Below, one piece after another: positions 46,423 to 57,618 of a DNA stretch of 64,000 bases (position 1 is the stretch's first letter; each line of letters opens with the position of its first letter). This stretch comes from Cenococcum geophilum 1.58. Its lineage: Eukaryota > Ascomycota > Dothideomycetes > Gloniales > Gloniaceae. The notes below the pieces were generated by a model that saw only the letters and a program-made list of their open reading frames with translations, searched no databases and had not been told where the DNA came from. A program made the translations under genes and the position numbers. The stretch covers positions 558,001 to 622,000 of the forward strand of contig KV748212.1 of the NCBI GenBank assembly GCA_001692895.1, given 5' to 3'.

Positions 46423-46821
46423 GCCCTGTGAAAGATGCGCGAACGGGGGGTAGTGTAAGGATAGTTGGAGTTGGAGGTTCGACGCGTTTAGCTGAGGGGG
46501 AATCAACAAACAGTTCGCTTGGCGGAACCTCTCGGTTGCCAAACGGCTATAACTGTTGGAGTGTTTCAATGAACCGATTAATACCCAGAAATTCAATTCT
46601 CGGGTATATCCTGTTGTTTATTTAGTATTGAATATTACTTAGCGATCACGATTGTATAAGATCTCCAAATGAAACCGGAGGTCTGTTATTCTGCTGCGAG
46701 AGGTCGGTCTTGGCAAAGATTACGTACGCATCTCAAAAGGACACCAAGACCATAGTGACCGGAGGTACGAGGAAAGTTTCAAGAGCTCCAACTACACTTC
46801 ACTCCCTTTCCTTCTTTCAAC
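46423..46821. promoter_or_regulatory. Divergent promoter, coiled-coil gene / OST3
   Basis: 399 bp between the ATGs of two divergent genes, so any promoter elements are shared or closely packed. No coding sequence. An AT-rich stretch lies near 46600-46650. No specific factor site is identified. Confidence 0.5.
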
Positions 46822-47999
46822 ATGAGGTGGTTTCGGCTTCTCGCAGTCTCTCTCTTACCATTTACTGCTCTTGCAGCCAAAAAACCAAACGGCGACCGCT
46901 TCAGCGATTTCCGTGCCAAATCGCTGTCCTCCACGCCTCTTAAGCTCGATGATGCTGTCTACAACAAATTGACGCAGGCCCCGAGGGATTATGCAGTTGC
47001 CGTGCTTTTGACCGCTCTGGAGACTCGTTTCGGATGCCAACTCTGCAGAGAGTTCCAGCCTGAATGGGATCTCTTGGCTAAAAGCTGGACGAAGGGTGAT
47101 AGAACAGGAGAGAGCCGGCTACTCTTTGGGACACTGGACTTTATGGATGGAAAGAATACTTTCCAATCGGTATGAAATATCTTTTCTCACTTCTGTTATA
47201 TCCCAGCTGATTTAAACCGCTAGCTGATGCTTCAAACTGCGCCGGTGCTGCTTCTCTTCCATCCTACCGTAGGACCCAATGCGAAGGTTGATTCGCAGCC
47301 CACTCGATTCGATTTCACCAATGGGTAAGTTTATCAGGAGGAAGTTGCTGCAGACGACACACTTCATCCATAAACGTTGAACTAACGTTCTACAGCCCAC
47401 AATCCGCTGAGGTGATCCACGGGTGGATATCACGACATCTTCCTGAAGGCCCCAAACCGCCAGTCTCCCGTCCCGTGAACTATTTCAAGGTCATCTCCGT
47501 CACCACCGCAATTCTCGGTCTTATAACGCTCGTTACCGTCACCGCACCATACATACTCCCCATCCTACAAAACCGCAACCTATGGGCCGCATTCAGCCTC
47601 ATCGCTGTTCTCCTCTTCACTAGCGGCCACATGTTCAATCATATCCGCAAGGTACCATATGTGGCAGGAGATGGGAAGGGCGGAATCAGTTATTTCGCCG
47701 GTGGCTTTAGCAACCAATTTGGACTGGAGACGCAGATTGTTGCTGCAATTTGTAAGCCATCACCATCTTTACCCTATAAGCCATTATATCACAGCCATTG
47801 ACTAATAACGTAAATAGATGGCATTCTTTCCTTCGCTACGATCTCTCTCGCCCTCAAGGTTCCCCGCATGGCAGACCCGAAAGCCCAGCAATTCGCAGTG
47901 TTCCTCTGGGGTGGTGTGATATTAGGAATGTACAGCTTCTTGATGAGCGTCTTCAGGATGAAGAATGGAGGCTATCCTTTCTGGCTGCCGCCGTTCTAA
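46822..47999 (+). CDS. OST3: Oligosaccharyltransferase subunit OST3/OST6
   Basis: ER-membrane subunit of the N-glycosylation enzyme; the lumenal thioredoxin-like domain binds substrate Cys residues through a CxxC motif. Exons 46822-47169, 47224-47324, 47396-47751 and 47818-47999, about 328 residues. A signal peptide comes first (MRWFRLLAVSLLPFTALAA). The thioredoxin-like part has FGCQLCREFQPEWDLLAKSW (CQLC redox motif) and APVLLLFHPTVGP. Then four hydrophobic segments: VISVTTAILGLITLVTVTAP, WAAFSLIAVLLFTSGHMFNH, the YGILSFATISLALKV region and FLWGGVILGMYSFLMSVF. FNHIRKVPY and GGFSNQFGLETQIVA are family blocks. It ends PFWLPPF. All splice joins keep the frame, so the gene looks intact. Confidence 0.95.
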
Positions 48000-48773
48000 G
48001 CTTGTTAGCCGTGTTCCACGGAATGGAAGAGGGCTTTCTCTGCCTCAGGGGTAACCTACCACAAGACGATTACCGAGTCGTTGGTATTCCGTTGTCTTGG
48101 AAGTTGGGTGGAGGCTTTAAGCTCTCGTGTAGAGCCTGGTTAGAGGCAGAGGCCGCGTTATGAAGTCGATAGGGTGTGGAACTGTTGGTAGATGTAAAAT
48201 ATACGGCGTTTGTACGGTCAGACTATTACTACAAAAGCATTCTTCATATCGTCTTCAGTTTGATACTTGCTCTACACTAAGTGTATCTGTAAAAATAGAC
48301 TGCCTGAACAAAAAGTACTGTTCACTAAGTCTTACCTAAGTCTTTTCAATGCCCGAGAATCTCGGGTGAAGATCCAACGCAAGGGCATATCTACCAATAC
48401 CCCCAAAAATCCAAACTTCATCCTCTTCGCGTAAGCCTGCAGTACCGAACTAAATAAAAATACTTGTCTACCCAATCTCTCTTGATATAAATCCCAGGTA
48501 CTTAGTATCCAAATACTATATCCCCCAAAACCTGCAAAAATTCAGGCTGTCCTTAACGAATCTGTTAAAAATAAAAGAGACCAAAAATTTTTGGGTTGGA
48601 CTTGCTGCTGCAGAGTTTATTAGTAATGGAAATTTTGGGAATATTTTATCACGTACGGAATAGAACCCTATAGGGGTATTAGCTTGATGATCTTAATAGC
48701 TTGATTAGACTAAATCTTACCAGGACCTTTCCCATGCTAAGGGAAAATTATATCACTATGGATTCAATTTCAT
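48000..48773. other. Intergenic, no gene seen
   Basis: 3' flank of OST3, increasingly AT-rich toward 48.7 kb. No open frame or terminal repeat is convincing. Confidence 0.4.
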
Positions 48774-49500
48774 CTAAGGGGTCGTTCGGTTGCATCTCCA
48801 TATTCGATATGGAGGCTCCATATTGTAACCGAAATGGAGCTCAAATCTAAATATAAGGTGGGTGTTCGGTAAATCTGACGACTTTTAAATATGGAGCTCC
48901 TCTATATCGGTAAGCGCGTCAAATTTGCAAGCTATACTATATATAGTAGTTAAAATAAGGTTCTTAGCACCATTTTAATATGGAGCTTTGAGCTCCCGTT
49001 CCATATTCCATATTAATATAGAGCTCCCACATACGCGCCAAAGTGACGACTTCTCGTAATATGGCGACTCCACACGCCTTAACCGTAATACTACTGTCGC
49101 ATTTGCAAGCCTTATATAATGTTATTATCTTAACCTTAGTAATCGCGGGCGTCGCTATAACTCTACTACGGCTCGTATAGGAGGTGGGCAAAGATGTAGG
49201 AAACGTTAATTGTGGAGAGGGCGCTAGCCGAGGAGGAGGAGGCTCCATTATTACACCAAAGTAGGGAGTCGCGATAGAGGCCTGGTGGCAAAGAGGGGCT
49301 TATTTGAATCGCTTAGCGACGTCAATTATGCATTATGCGAGGTTAAATATGGAGCCTTATCTGGAGCCGTAACCGAACAGTCGACTCAATTACATATTTA
49401 AATGGTAGCCGCCACTAATCACAAAACGGGCGACACTAAAAGACGCACGGATTGACAGATTATGAATATGGAGGCGATTTGCAACCGAACACCCCCTTAG
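48774..49500. mobile_element. Non-autonomous TIR element (CTAAGGGG ends)
   Basis: 727 bp. The left end CTAAGGGGTCGTTCGGTTGC and the right end GCAACCGAACACCCCCTTAG are inverted copies with few mismatches, and a CTCCATATTC block is shared just inside. The GGGG-GTTCGGTTG type of end recalls MITEs of the PIF/Harbinger or hAT groups. The interior is non-coding and rich in short inverted repeats built from CTCCATATT and GGAGCTC. No clear target duplication. Confidence 0.72.
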
Positions 49501-49817
49501 CTATAAAATTTTAATATTCCTCTAACCGCCCAAAAATACGCTAAAAGTTACCAAAAATTTGGTAACTTTACTATATATAGAATCTAAACTAACGCTAAGA
49601 CCTTAGTTTAGATTCTATATACAGTAAAGTTATTAAATTTTTAGTAATTTTTAGCGTGTTTTTTGGGCGGTTAGAGAAACATTAAAAATTTATGGCTAAA
49701 GTTAAGTTAAACTGGAATTCAACCAAACAGTCGCCTTAGAATTAGATTGGAGCTCTAGATCAACTCCATTCTAAAGCCCTTATTCTAATCTAAACCTGCA
49801 ACCAAACGACCCCTAAG
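49501..49817. repeat. Hairpin-forming repeat beside the TIR element
   Basis: About 49511-49600 and 49606-49690 are inverted copies: CCTCTAACCGCCCAAAAA / TTTTTTGGGCGGTTAGAG, TTTAGATTCTATATA and others, around a few-bp loop, with several mismatches. The stretch then ends at GCAACCAAACGACCCCTAAG (49798-49817), another version of the family terminus. The left-arm sequence recurs at about 57137-57215. Confidence 0.7.
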
Positions 49818-50233
49818 TCGCACTAAAGCAAGGAACAGTGTCACAGAAACCCATAAACGTGAAGACAGCTTCGTTTATTACATTTTAAAGTACTTTTACT
49901 TTAGACTACGCTTTTACGGGAGGCACTGCAGCTAAGCATACTCTGATTTCTCACGCCCTGCCAAGGCTCTCTGATCTCTCGCCCACGCTTGTGAAAAGCA
50001 GGTCAACAGCAGGTGCTTATAGTGACTTGCATCACGTGTGGGACCGTGCCAAAAAGACATAATCAAATCGCAATCGAACGGCTAATTATGATTTTATAGT
50101 TATTGCCATGTCTGTTACCAACCAACTCGTTCATTACAGCACGACTTTGGCCTTCAACCTTTCTCCTTGCCTCGAGAGGATTACGGCCTTAGTTCGGTTC
50201 CTCTGATACCGCAAAACATTGCGGTGCTAACCA
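49818..50233. other. Intergenic, no gene seen
   Basis: Short non-coding stretch between the hairpin repeat and the stop of the transporter gene; a CACGTG (about 50034-50040) is present but without context. Nothing else noticed. Confidence 0.4.
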
Positions 50234-53200
50234 CTAGTTGCTTGAGCTTTGAGCTCTGCTCCAGTCTTCGTAGTCCGGGGAAGAAAACTTCAAACGTAAC
50301 AGCCTCCCCAAGACATAAAAGCGATAACGGGCATGATGCCTTGACATGTCAGCTTAGGGTCTAGAACTAAAGCCAATACACTCACCAAAGCGATTGTTTG
50401 AAACTGTATTGCAAGTCGTCTAGGCTCCTGTGGAGTGGTTAGCACGCATAAGTAGACACTCTTGGTGAAGAAAGTCTTACTTGTTTTTGGTGTCCACACA
50501 GAACAAGAAGCAAAGAATAAACGCTGCTATATTCACACACGTCTGTGATGATCAGAGTCTGGTCAAAAATTATAGACTGCATCTGCTTACGTAAATGAGG
50601 AGGCTCTTCCAGTAGTCGATGTGTGACGAAATGATGGGATAGAGCAAAAGTTGAAGTCCAAGGGACAGCATATTCAATGCCACACATGCCGCCATTCCCG
50701 ACTCACGAACAGAGCTTGGGAATGACTCTGCAGGAAAAGAGAAGGCAGCTGGTCCTAAACTAATGGAATAGATTGCAGTGAAGGCCAACATTACCTATGT
50801 CACGTGATTAGATACCGTTCAAGACTAAGGAGAGTCTCCGTCCGAGAAATAAGAGGCTCCGAGAAGAGCTGTGTGCCTAGTATCCGAGACAACTCTCGTT
50901 TCCCGGGCGAAGAGAGAGAGAGCTCGGGGCTATCAGAAGAACCCATATCGACTTACAACCCAGCTGCCAATAGTCCGTCCTTGCAAATCTTGCAAATTGT
51001 CATCTTGCAAATTGTCATCCACAGTGGCGAAAACAACGGTCAATATTCCCATCAGGATTGCCATGAGCGGTAACCCAATGAGAACAAGCGTAGTTCTTCC
51101 CCACTTGTCCGTTACAAGCAGAGTAAAGAAGCTACAAGCGCAATTCACGCTTCCGAAGCTCAAAGCCCATATCGTGGGCCGATTCCACAGTTGCTCAGCC
51201 GCTTGTTCGCCCCGCGCGCCTACCGAAGGTATCTGGAGAGAGGAAAGCAGTGCAAAAGCGTTTATGCCGCCCGCGGCTTGGGCGACCATGACTAACCCGC
51301 AGGAAATGAAGGCATTCCTGCATCGGGGACTTCGAATGACGACTCTGAAGAGGCGCTTGTAAAAGTCCCAGTCCTTTCTGTGATAGCTGTGCTGGCAATC
51401 GTTGGGGCCGCGATCCCACTCTTTCCGGAAATCGGAGACAGCTCCGGAGACATTCTTCCATAGCCGCCGAACAGCTTTTCTGCGACCCTCATCATTACTG
51501 CCATGAGATCCGGGAGTTGAGCCGCTGTTAGTGTCAGTCCGCTCTGCAGTGGACCTGTCTTGGGGTGGGCATAGTGTATTTTTGTCCTTTGTTTTACTGA
51601 TCATCTGAAAATGACTGGTGATCATGTTGCCGTAGCCTTTGATCTTACCGGGTGCGTAAGCATGTGCCGATTCCATGGCCTTCTTGTACTTGCGGGTTTT
51701 GAGAAGGTATATATAGCTTTCTGGAACCATGTAAGCCGTGAAGATGAGAGGAATGGTGGTGATCAAAGGCAGTGCGCTCTGAATCTTCCAGCGGATTTCC
51801 GGACTCTGTTTCGTTCCTCCGAGGTAGTGATCGACGATGTACCAGCAGACGTAGCCAAAGAATATACCGATGGATGTCCCAATTTGCCTGAGATATGCGT
51901 CAGCAAGTTTCTGTCTGTATATATGTTTTAGTACCCCCGCGGCGGGAGCGCCGGGGGCCGGGAGAGGAGGGTTGGTCACGTCATCCGCACAGATGCTCTT
52001 TCGGTGCCATTATCACTCACCAAGTTGCTAAAATTCTTCCTCTATAGCGTGGCGGTGCCAGTTCACCCAACCAAGGCGAAATAATACTTGCTTTGGCACC
52101 TAAAGATAGCCCAATGACCGAGCGCAGGGCGATAATAGGCCCGAAGCGATTTTGAAACATGAGGACAATGGTTGCTATTGTGGACACCAGCGCCGAAAAA
52201 GCCACTGCCCCTCGTCTTGCCAAAACGTGGTGCTGCAATACATCGGCGGTGAGAAAGCTCCTTGAAGAGATCAATAACAGTCAAAGAAATCAGAAACCCT
52301 ACTCACGTGGCTGCTGCGAGACTGGGGGTGGCGGTAAGAGCTCCAAGTCTCCACATGTTGGATACCATCGTGTAGTGTATTCGCTCGTCTGTTCTGCCCA
52401 TTGTCTGGTTCGGGAACTGATCCCTTAGCTTGGTGATATTAAGTGTGAAGCCTGGGAACCTCTGGGTGAAGTTTCCTGAAAGTCAAATTAGACCTCATAT
52501 CACCTGGAAACCCAGAATGACAAACCTACCAAACAAAAGATCAAAGCCAAGGTCAGGATCCTCCACCATATCTTGGACTTTGAACCTAGAGTTAGATTTG
52601 CAACAACAAGATGCCAGACGACCCAACTTACTTGTCCCTGCCACGACGCTCTGATACCAGCCCTGGCATGTGGCACTCAATATGCCAATGACAAAGACCA
52701 ACGACCTTATGCTACGAGATTGCATGCTCCAGTCATCTCTTCTTTGTTTTCTTGGTGTTGTGACGGCGTTTCCACCTCCACTCGCCGATGGGTCCGGATT
52801 TGCAGCCCTGGTGCCAGTGGCAGCATTTTCCGTTGTGCCGGAGTTCGTCGCTCCAGAATTAGCCGTTGTTTCGGGGGCCGTCTGCTTTAGAGGCTCTAGA
52901 AGAACATCCTTCTCATCCTCTGGAATATCTTGATTTCTTGCCACACTGTTGGGGTCATGCTCATAATGGGCGGCCCATCGGAGGTATTTGATGCGTTTCG
53001 TCTGTTTGTGAGCCGTTGCGAAGTTATTGACCCAAGTATCTACATCCTGTGGAGTTGTGCAGTAGGATCTGATAGGATTTTCGTAGTCCGGGGGTGAAAC
53101 GGCTTGTTCAGTGTCGGTGCTAACCCCTCCTGGTTGGCCTAAGTTTCCATCATTGGCGCCGGGCGGGGATGCTCCACTGGGTCCTTGATTTGGAGTTCTT

Positions 53201-53274
53201 GTATTCCTTGGTCGAAGAGTCTGCATCTCATGTGTGTTGTTCCGTCCGTCTGTCGCTTGTACGGGATCTATCAT
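50234..53274 (-). CDS. MFS sugar/polyol-type transporter
   Basis: About nine exons on the minus strand. The first (53274 to about 52632) encodes a hydrophilic N-terminus of about 200 residues ending in the first membrane helix (RSLVFVIGILSATCQGWYQS). Later exons give FTQRFPGFTLNITKLRDQ, LVSTIATIVLMFQNRFGP, LGELAPPRYRGRILATWQIG, GIFFGYVCWYIVDHYLGG, a PESYIYLL (sugar-transporter PESPR-type) motif and AQAAGGINAFALLSSLQIPS. Further on come LLVTDKWGRTTLVLIGLPL, SLGPAAFSFPAESFPSSVRE and FILCFLFCVDTKNKSLDDLQ. The order and motifs fit the Sugar_tr family with 12 helices. Substrate unknown; the SLxDLQY tail recalls inositol/quinate-type carriers. A 46-bp final intron leads to a stop at 50234, which is my least certain boundary. 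No stops or frameshifts noted. Confidence 0.82.
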
Positions 53275-55057
53275 GGTGGTAAAGCGGGTGGTTGAAAAGC
53301 CTTCTCGCCAGTGACGCTGCAGCCTTGCGCAATGCCCAGCTTAGAGGTAGCCTCTGAAGCATCAACTTTCTCCAGCACCTTGAATGTGTTGGCTTTGTCA
53401 AATAAAGGAGGAGTATCATCGTAGTTGAGCCGATTGAGCTGACAACACCAGGTAGATGTATTTCTACGCTGAGGTTCCGAGTCTCCATCATTTGGTAATC
53501 AATTACCACACGCAACGCTGTCGTTCGCAAATCGCAAATCTCACGGGCGCTGGGCGTGCGTGATGGCGTGCAGATGGCCACCTATAAGCAATTTGAATAA
53601 CCTTACGGTTGCAGCAGTTCTCATCACGAAGGTTCGAATGAGGGCCTCCTATTGGCTAATCCTTATCGATACCGTTGCGCTAGAACCGACAGGTTAAGGG
53701 ATATTGCCCCAACATTGTTCGTGAACGCTTTATTGACTTCTAACAAGGATGCGCCATTACGGGCAAGCTCATTTCTCGGGGAACTTTTGACAATGGACAA
53801 CCGATAATTCAGACGCTCAGCACCGCTTCTCAATTTGCTTGTGAACATGGCCCCCTTACCAGGTTACACAGCAAGAAGGCATCTGTTGCCTTCCGGTCTA
53901 GAATCTCACCCGGGCTGTTCCATTGGTTCGGCTAACAGAGGAGGCCAGCCAGCGCAGAGCTGCAACAGGAGAGCAGCCAGGCGCTTGGAAATGGGGGCCG
54001 GTTTTGAGCAAGCCGACTCCGCGCCCGTCAAAATGCCCTCCTAGGTCTGATAGAGCATACAGAATCGAACTTGCATTTCGTCAATACAGGTGCCCGATCT
54101 CATCGGAGAGTAATCCTTGATGCCACCGGGAGTATTGCAGACATATCCTACGTACCGAATCTGCTGGGAGAGGTTGAAGGAGTTTTTAGGGGTAACATTT
54201 CAGGATTGGGAGCATGATTTTGTGGAGAAGAGAGTAAGTCCGCGCCGAAACCAGCTGCTGGGCGGTACATATGCTGATGTGCAATACAGAAGGACGACCG
54301 GTTCCACTTTTATTGCCCCCGAGAACTTACATCAGTATGTTTTCCTAGCCTAGAGCTCGGGTTACAACTCTGACGTGATATTTAAGGAGGAGTTTGCCAA
54401 ACTTGATGAGTTGAGCACAACGCGCTCCGAGGCTCGAGGACAGCCCACGGAGTAGCGGCCTCAGCGTAGGATTGCACAGCCGACGATGCCATCGGTGCCA
54501 TCGGGGCGCTGCAAGTTGTTCACGGTCCATGTTTACGAAGTCGATACATCGCACATTGGAGTCGTTCTTTGTCGGTAATGGCATAAAGCGAAATTGAAGT
54601 CAACCATGATCAACTGTATATCCGTATCTCGCATGGGTTTCTGCTGCGCATTCTAGAAGGCGGCGGATCTGGCAGCTCCCTCCTCCGCAGCCAGATGGCT
54701 TGTTCACCTACTAAGTATGGATGGAGACTATAACCTTGATTTTGCCTCAGGCAGAGCGCATCCTGTCACTTTCAATCTCTCAGGAGATGTCTCTTATGTT
54801 CATATCTCCAAATGATCACCTTGTTATAACTGCCCGCGTTGGTGTCACACAAGCAATCTCAAGCGCTCCCATAAGGCATAAAGGTGGGGTCGGGGCCAGA
54901 GTCACACTCAAATGCCGATACCACATGCACAGCCATGCCCTTTCAGCCTCGCCATTGACATCTTCACCGGTGCTGGCAGGCTTCATAACGTAGAAAAAGC
55001 CTCCGTAAATTGGAGTTTGATCTTCCACTGTAACAGCGCATACAATCAAGCATCAAC
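53275..55057. other. Intergenic, one MITE remnant, no gene seen
   Basis: At about 53606-53703 a MITE remnant of the TATCCCTT family is visible. It matches the unit of the 24.6-kb palindrome (GCAGTTCTCATCA, GCCTCCTATTGGCTAATCC, TTATCGAT) and ends GTTAAGGGATA; the left third is missing. The rest (53.7-55.05 kb) has several short frames without recognisable motifs on either strand. Confidence 0.45.
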
Positions 55058-56901
55058 ATGTCCTTCTGCACCACTTCCAATCTCTTCCAGAAGAGTTATG
55101 AGAACCACAAGACTTATCCAACGAACTTGATATACAGAACCGAGTATCGAACGACGCTTGAGCACTACAGGAATAAGCTGCAGAGAGCTGAGGAGAGACT
55201 GTGTTCTGACAAGGGAAGTCTTGATGTTGGGTTCCGTGACTTTGATAGTCGCTGTAAGGAGCTTCGAATTGGAAGCTCGATGCAGGTTGCTGACGAGACA
55301 CTGTAGTCGCGACTGGCAAAGACGCATGGAATGTGAATGATATGGAAACACTAGAGGAGAGGCTGAGAGGGCCATTGACACAGTCGTCCAAGGAGCGCGA
55401 GCTCGAGGGAGATCGCATTCAGCCTAAGGATCCTCAATGCCGATTCGTGTAAGATAAACGCTGTGAGGGTTTGTCATTGCGACTAAGAGGTATAGGTTTC
55501 TGTGGGCAGACGACTCAAGAGCAAGGCTCAGAGTAAGCTTCGGTGCCTTACTTAAAATCTTGACATTTCATCAAGTAAATCCTGGTTATTTGGAGTTCAT
55601 CATGAGCTTTGGTAAGCAAAGAGACGGAAGAGGTGTGAGCTTCAGCAGGTTCCGAACACACTACTATCTTGAAGAAAGCGAGGCTGCAAACTCGCCATCA
55701 CTAACCCCCGAGAAAATGAAAGATGGCGATAATAGCGCCGGGTTACAAAATACACCGGCCGAGCTAGGACTGGGGAGAAGCGGGAGGTGTTTTCAGTTGT
55801 CATGGTCCTTGAAAACAGTGGTGAAGCGGGCACCAGCCATGGGAGCACCTCTGGAATGGAGCGCGCGTTCTGTAGGACTGTATCATCAGTTCGATATTGA
55901 GAACGGGCGAACGCTATGGATAACCACCAGTGGACGGGAAGATATCCAGTTACGTGTTCAGGATTTGACCGGTCGGAATGCGAAGCCGGAGAACATCAAG
56001 TTCGATACTCCAGAGAACAGCCTTCGACTGAGCTTCCATACGCACCTACTCTTCTGTCAGTGGGCTATGGAGGGCTGGCCCGAATATCTCCAGTATTTGG
56101 AGGAACTTGTAGAGCAAGAGGTAAGGCACCCCAATACCCCTTCTCCCGCCAGTTACCGTACTGACAAGCTCAAGACCCAAATGGCACTGGATGGAGATTG
56201 CGAACCTGGGCATCGCAGTATTCAGTATACCTCGAGCGCCTTGCAAGACATCCAACGTCGAGAAGACCGAGTTCAAGCAACTCTAGCGCTTCTTGAAGCC
56301 AACGCTGAGGCGATGAGCTCGCTACGCCATTTCTACTTGCTGCTAGACAATGATTCATTTCCGCTTCATGATGCCTGCGGTCCAAGTATAAAATTATTTA
56401 CTTCGCAGATTCATGGCTGCATTGCAGATATGAGACTGCTGGCGGGGAGAGCGAGGACGCTTGTCATGAGGACGTCAAGCAGGAAGAACCTTGTGGTCCA
56501 GCACCTGCAAAGTCAAGCGGCAGAGGAGACGAGCAATCTTGCGAAAGCGGCGCAGAAGGAGACGATCGCCATGAGAGTGATTGCGTTTATAACAGTTCTA
56601 TATCTGCCGGCAACGTTCGTTTCGGTACGTGACCCCGTATCAGCCTTCGGCTCGTCATCACTGACACAGTTAGACTTTCTTCAGCACCGACATCATTAGA
56701 TATCAGGGGCCAGGTAATGGAAGCAAGTTTGTCTTCTCAAAAGAAGCAATGCTGAGGTGGCTTCAGGTCAGTATACCTTTGACAGCACTGACTTTGCTCG
56801 GAGTTGGAATCTGGTATTTCTGGGATAACGGCAGACTGCGATACCGTCGAAAGTTTGGCAAGCCAGGCTGGACTAGCCTTCGCCCGTCGAAGACGGCCTA
56901 A
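55058..56901 (+). CDS. CorA-like membrane protein (fungal family)
   Basis: Four exons: 55058-55252, 55307-55448, 55496-56624 and 56674-56901, giving about 564 residues. Introns are 54 (CTGAC branch), 47 and 49 bp; without the first two the frame seems broken, with them it is continuous. The N-terminal block is YPTNLIYRTEYRTTLEHYRN, then VGFRDFDS, DPQCRFVFLWADDSRARLRV and HQVNPGYLEFIMSFG. A helical middle follows (QDIQRREDRVQATLALLEAN). Near the C-terminus AMRVIAFITVLYLPATFVST and FFSTDII form the first membrane segment, then LTALTLLGVGIWYFW the second. The pair matches the CorA architecture, but the GMN motif of Mg2+ channels is replaced by STFFS. Such fungal proteins may not be Mg2+ channels; role unknown. 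Confidence 0.85.
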
Positions 56902-57136
56902 TCGAGGTTCGGATGGAGTTCTGGTAGTCTAGCGCGTAACTAAGAGTGATCGAGAAGGAAGATGCAGCAGTTCCCGAATGCGAGAAGTTCGAGATGGAGG
57001 AAATGTCACTCGTCTCTGGACACGCACCAGCTCACTCTCCGCTTTTAATGTCGCCGTAAATTAGGCTCTGGCTCCTCCCGCGTTGTAGGGATTGAGAATC
57101 CGTTGATTCGGAGTGATTTTCCCTGCACAGCCTCAA

Positions 57137-57402
57137 AATTTTGATGTTCCTCTCACCGCTCGAAGAACGCCAGAATTGCACGCTAAAAGAACACTAAAAA
57201 TTGGCAACTTTACCGTATGAAGCGTCTGAACTGAAGGTCTTGGCGTCAGTTCCAGATTTCAGATTCAGTTCAATCTGGAGCCTTGGGTTCAAGCCACGAA
57301 CACGTGTACAAATCCGGACAAACCCGTCCCCTCTGCCGGAAGAAAGCACGGATCAACGTCAGATTGAAAAAGTTCCAGCTTGCAACCGAACACGCCCCTA
57401 AT
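57137..57402. repeat. Repeat related to the 49.5-kb hairpin family
   Basis: AAAATTTTGATGTTCCTCTC, ACGCTAAAAG, CTAAAAATTGGCAACTTTAC and the terminus GCTTGCAACCGAACACGCCC match the 49.5-49.8 kb sequences (AAAATTTTAATATTCCTCTA; GGTAACTTTAC; GCAACCGAACACCCCC). This copy is less AT-rich, i.e. less mutated. It ends about 217 bp upstream of the kinase-like gene start, so the open frame reaching back to 57283 there is repeat-derived. Confidence 0.65.
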
Positions 57403-57618
57403 CTCCCCGCTCCACGCCCTTTTCCAGCCTCACCCAACGACCTGAGCGCTGATCTCTCGTGCGCGGCCCATGGTCAGTCGAGCCCGCGTGGCCTCGCCCC
57501 GCCCTTGAGGGCTCGTCATCTTGCAAATGTCTTCAACCTGACAGCTGCCTATGGATCCTTTCCGCTTCATGAACCCATCATCCTCAGATGCACAAAGGGC
57601 GCTCTGCCTCATCCCGCC

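Noticed and set aside
55250-55310. Frameshift in the N-terminal part of the CorA-like gene
   Set aside because: A 54-bp GTAAGG...TAG intron with a CTGAC branch site at 55253-55306 restores the frame, so the gene is not broken.
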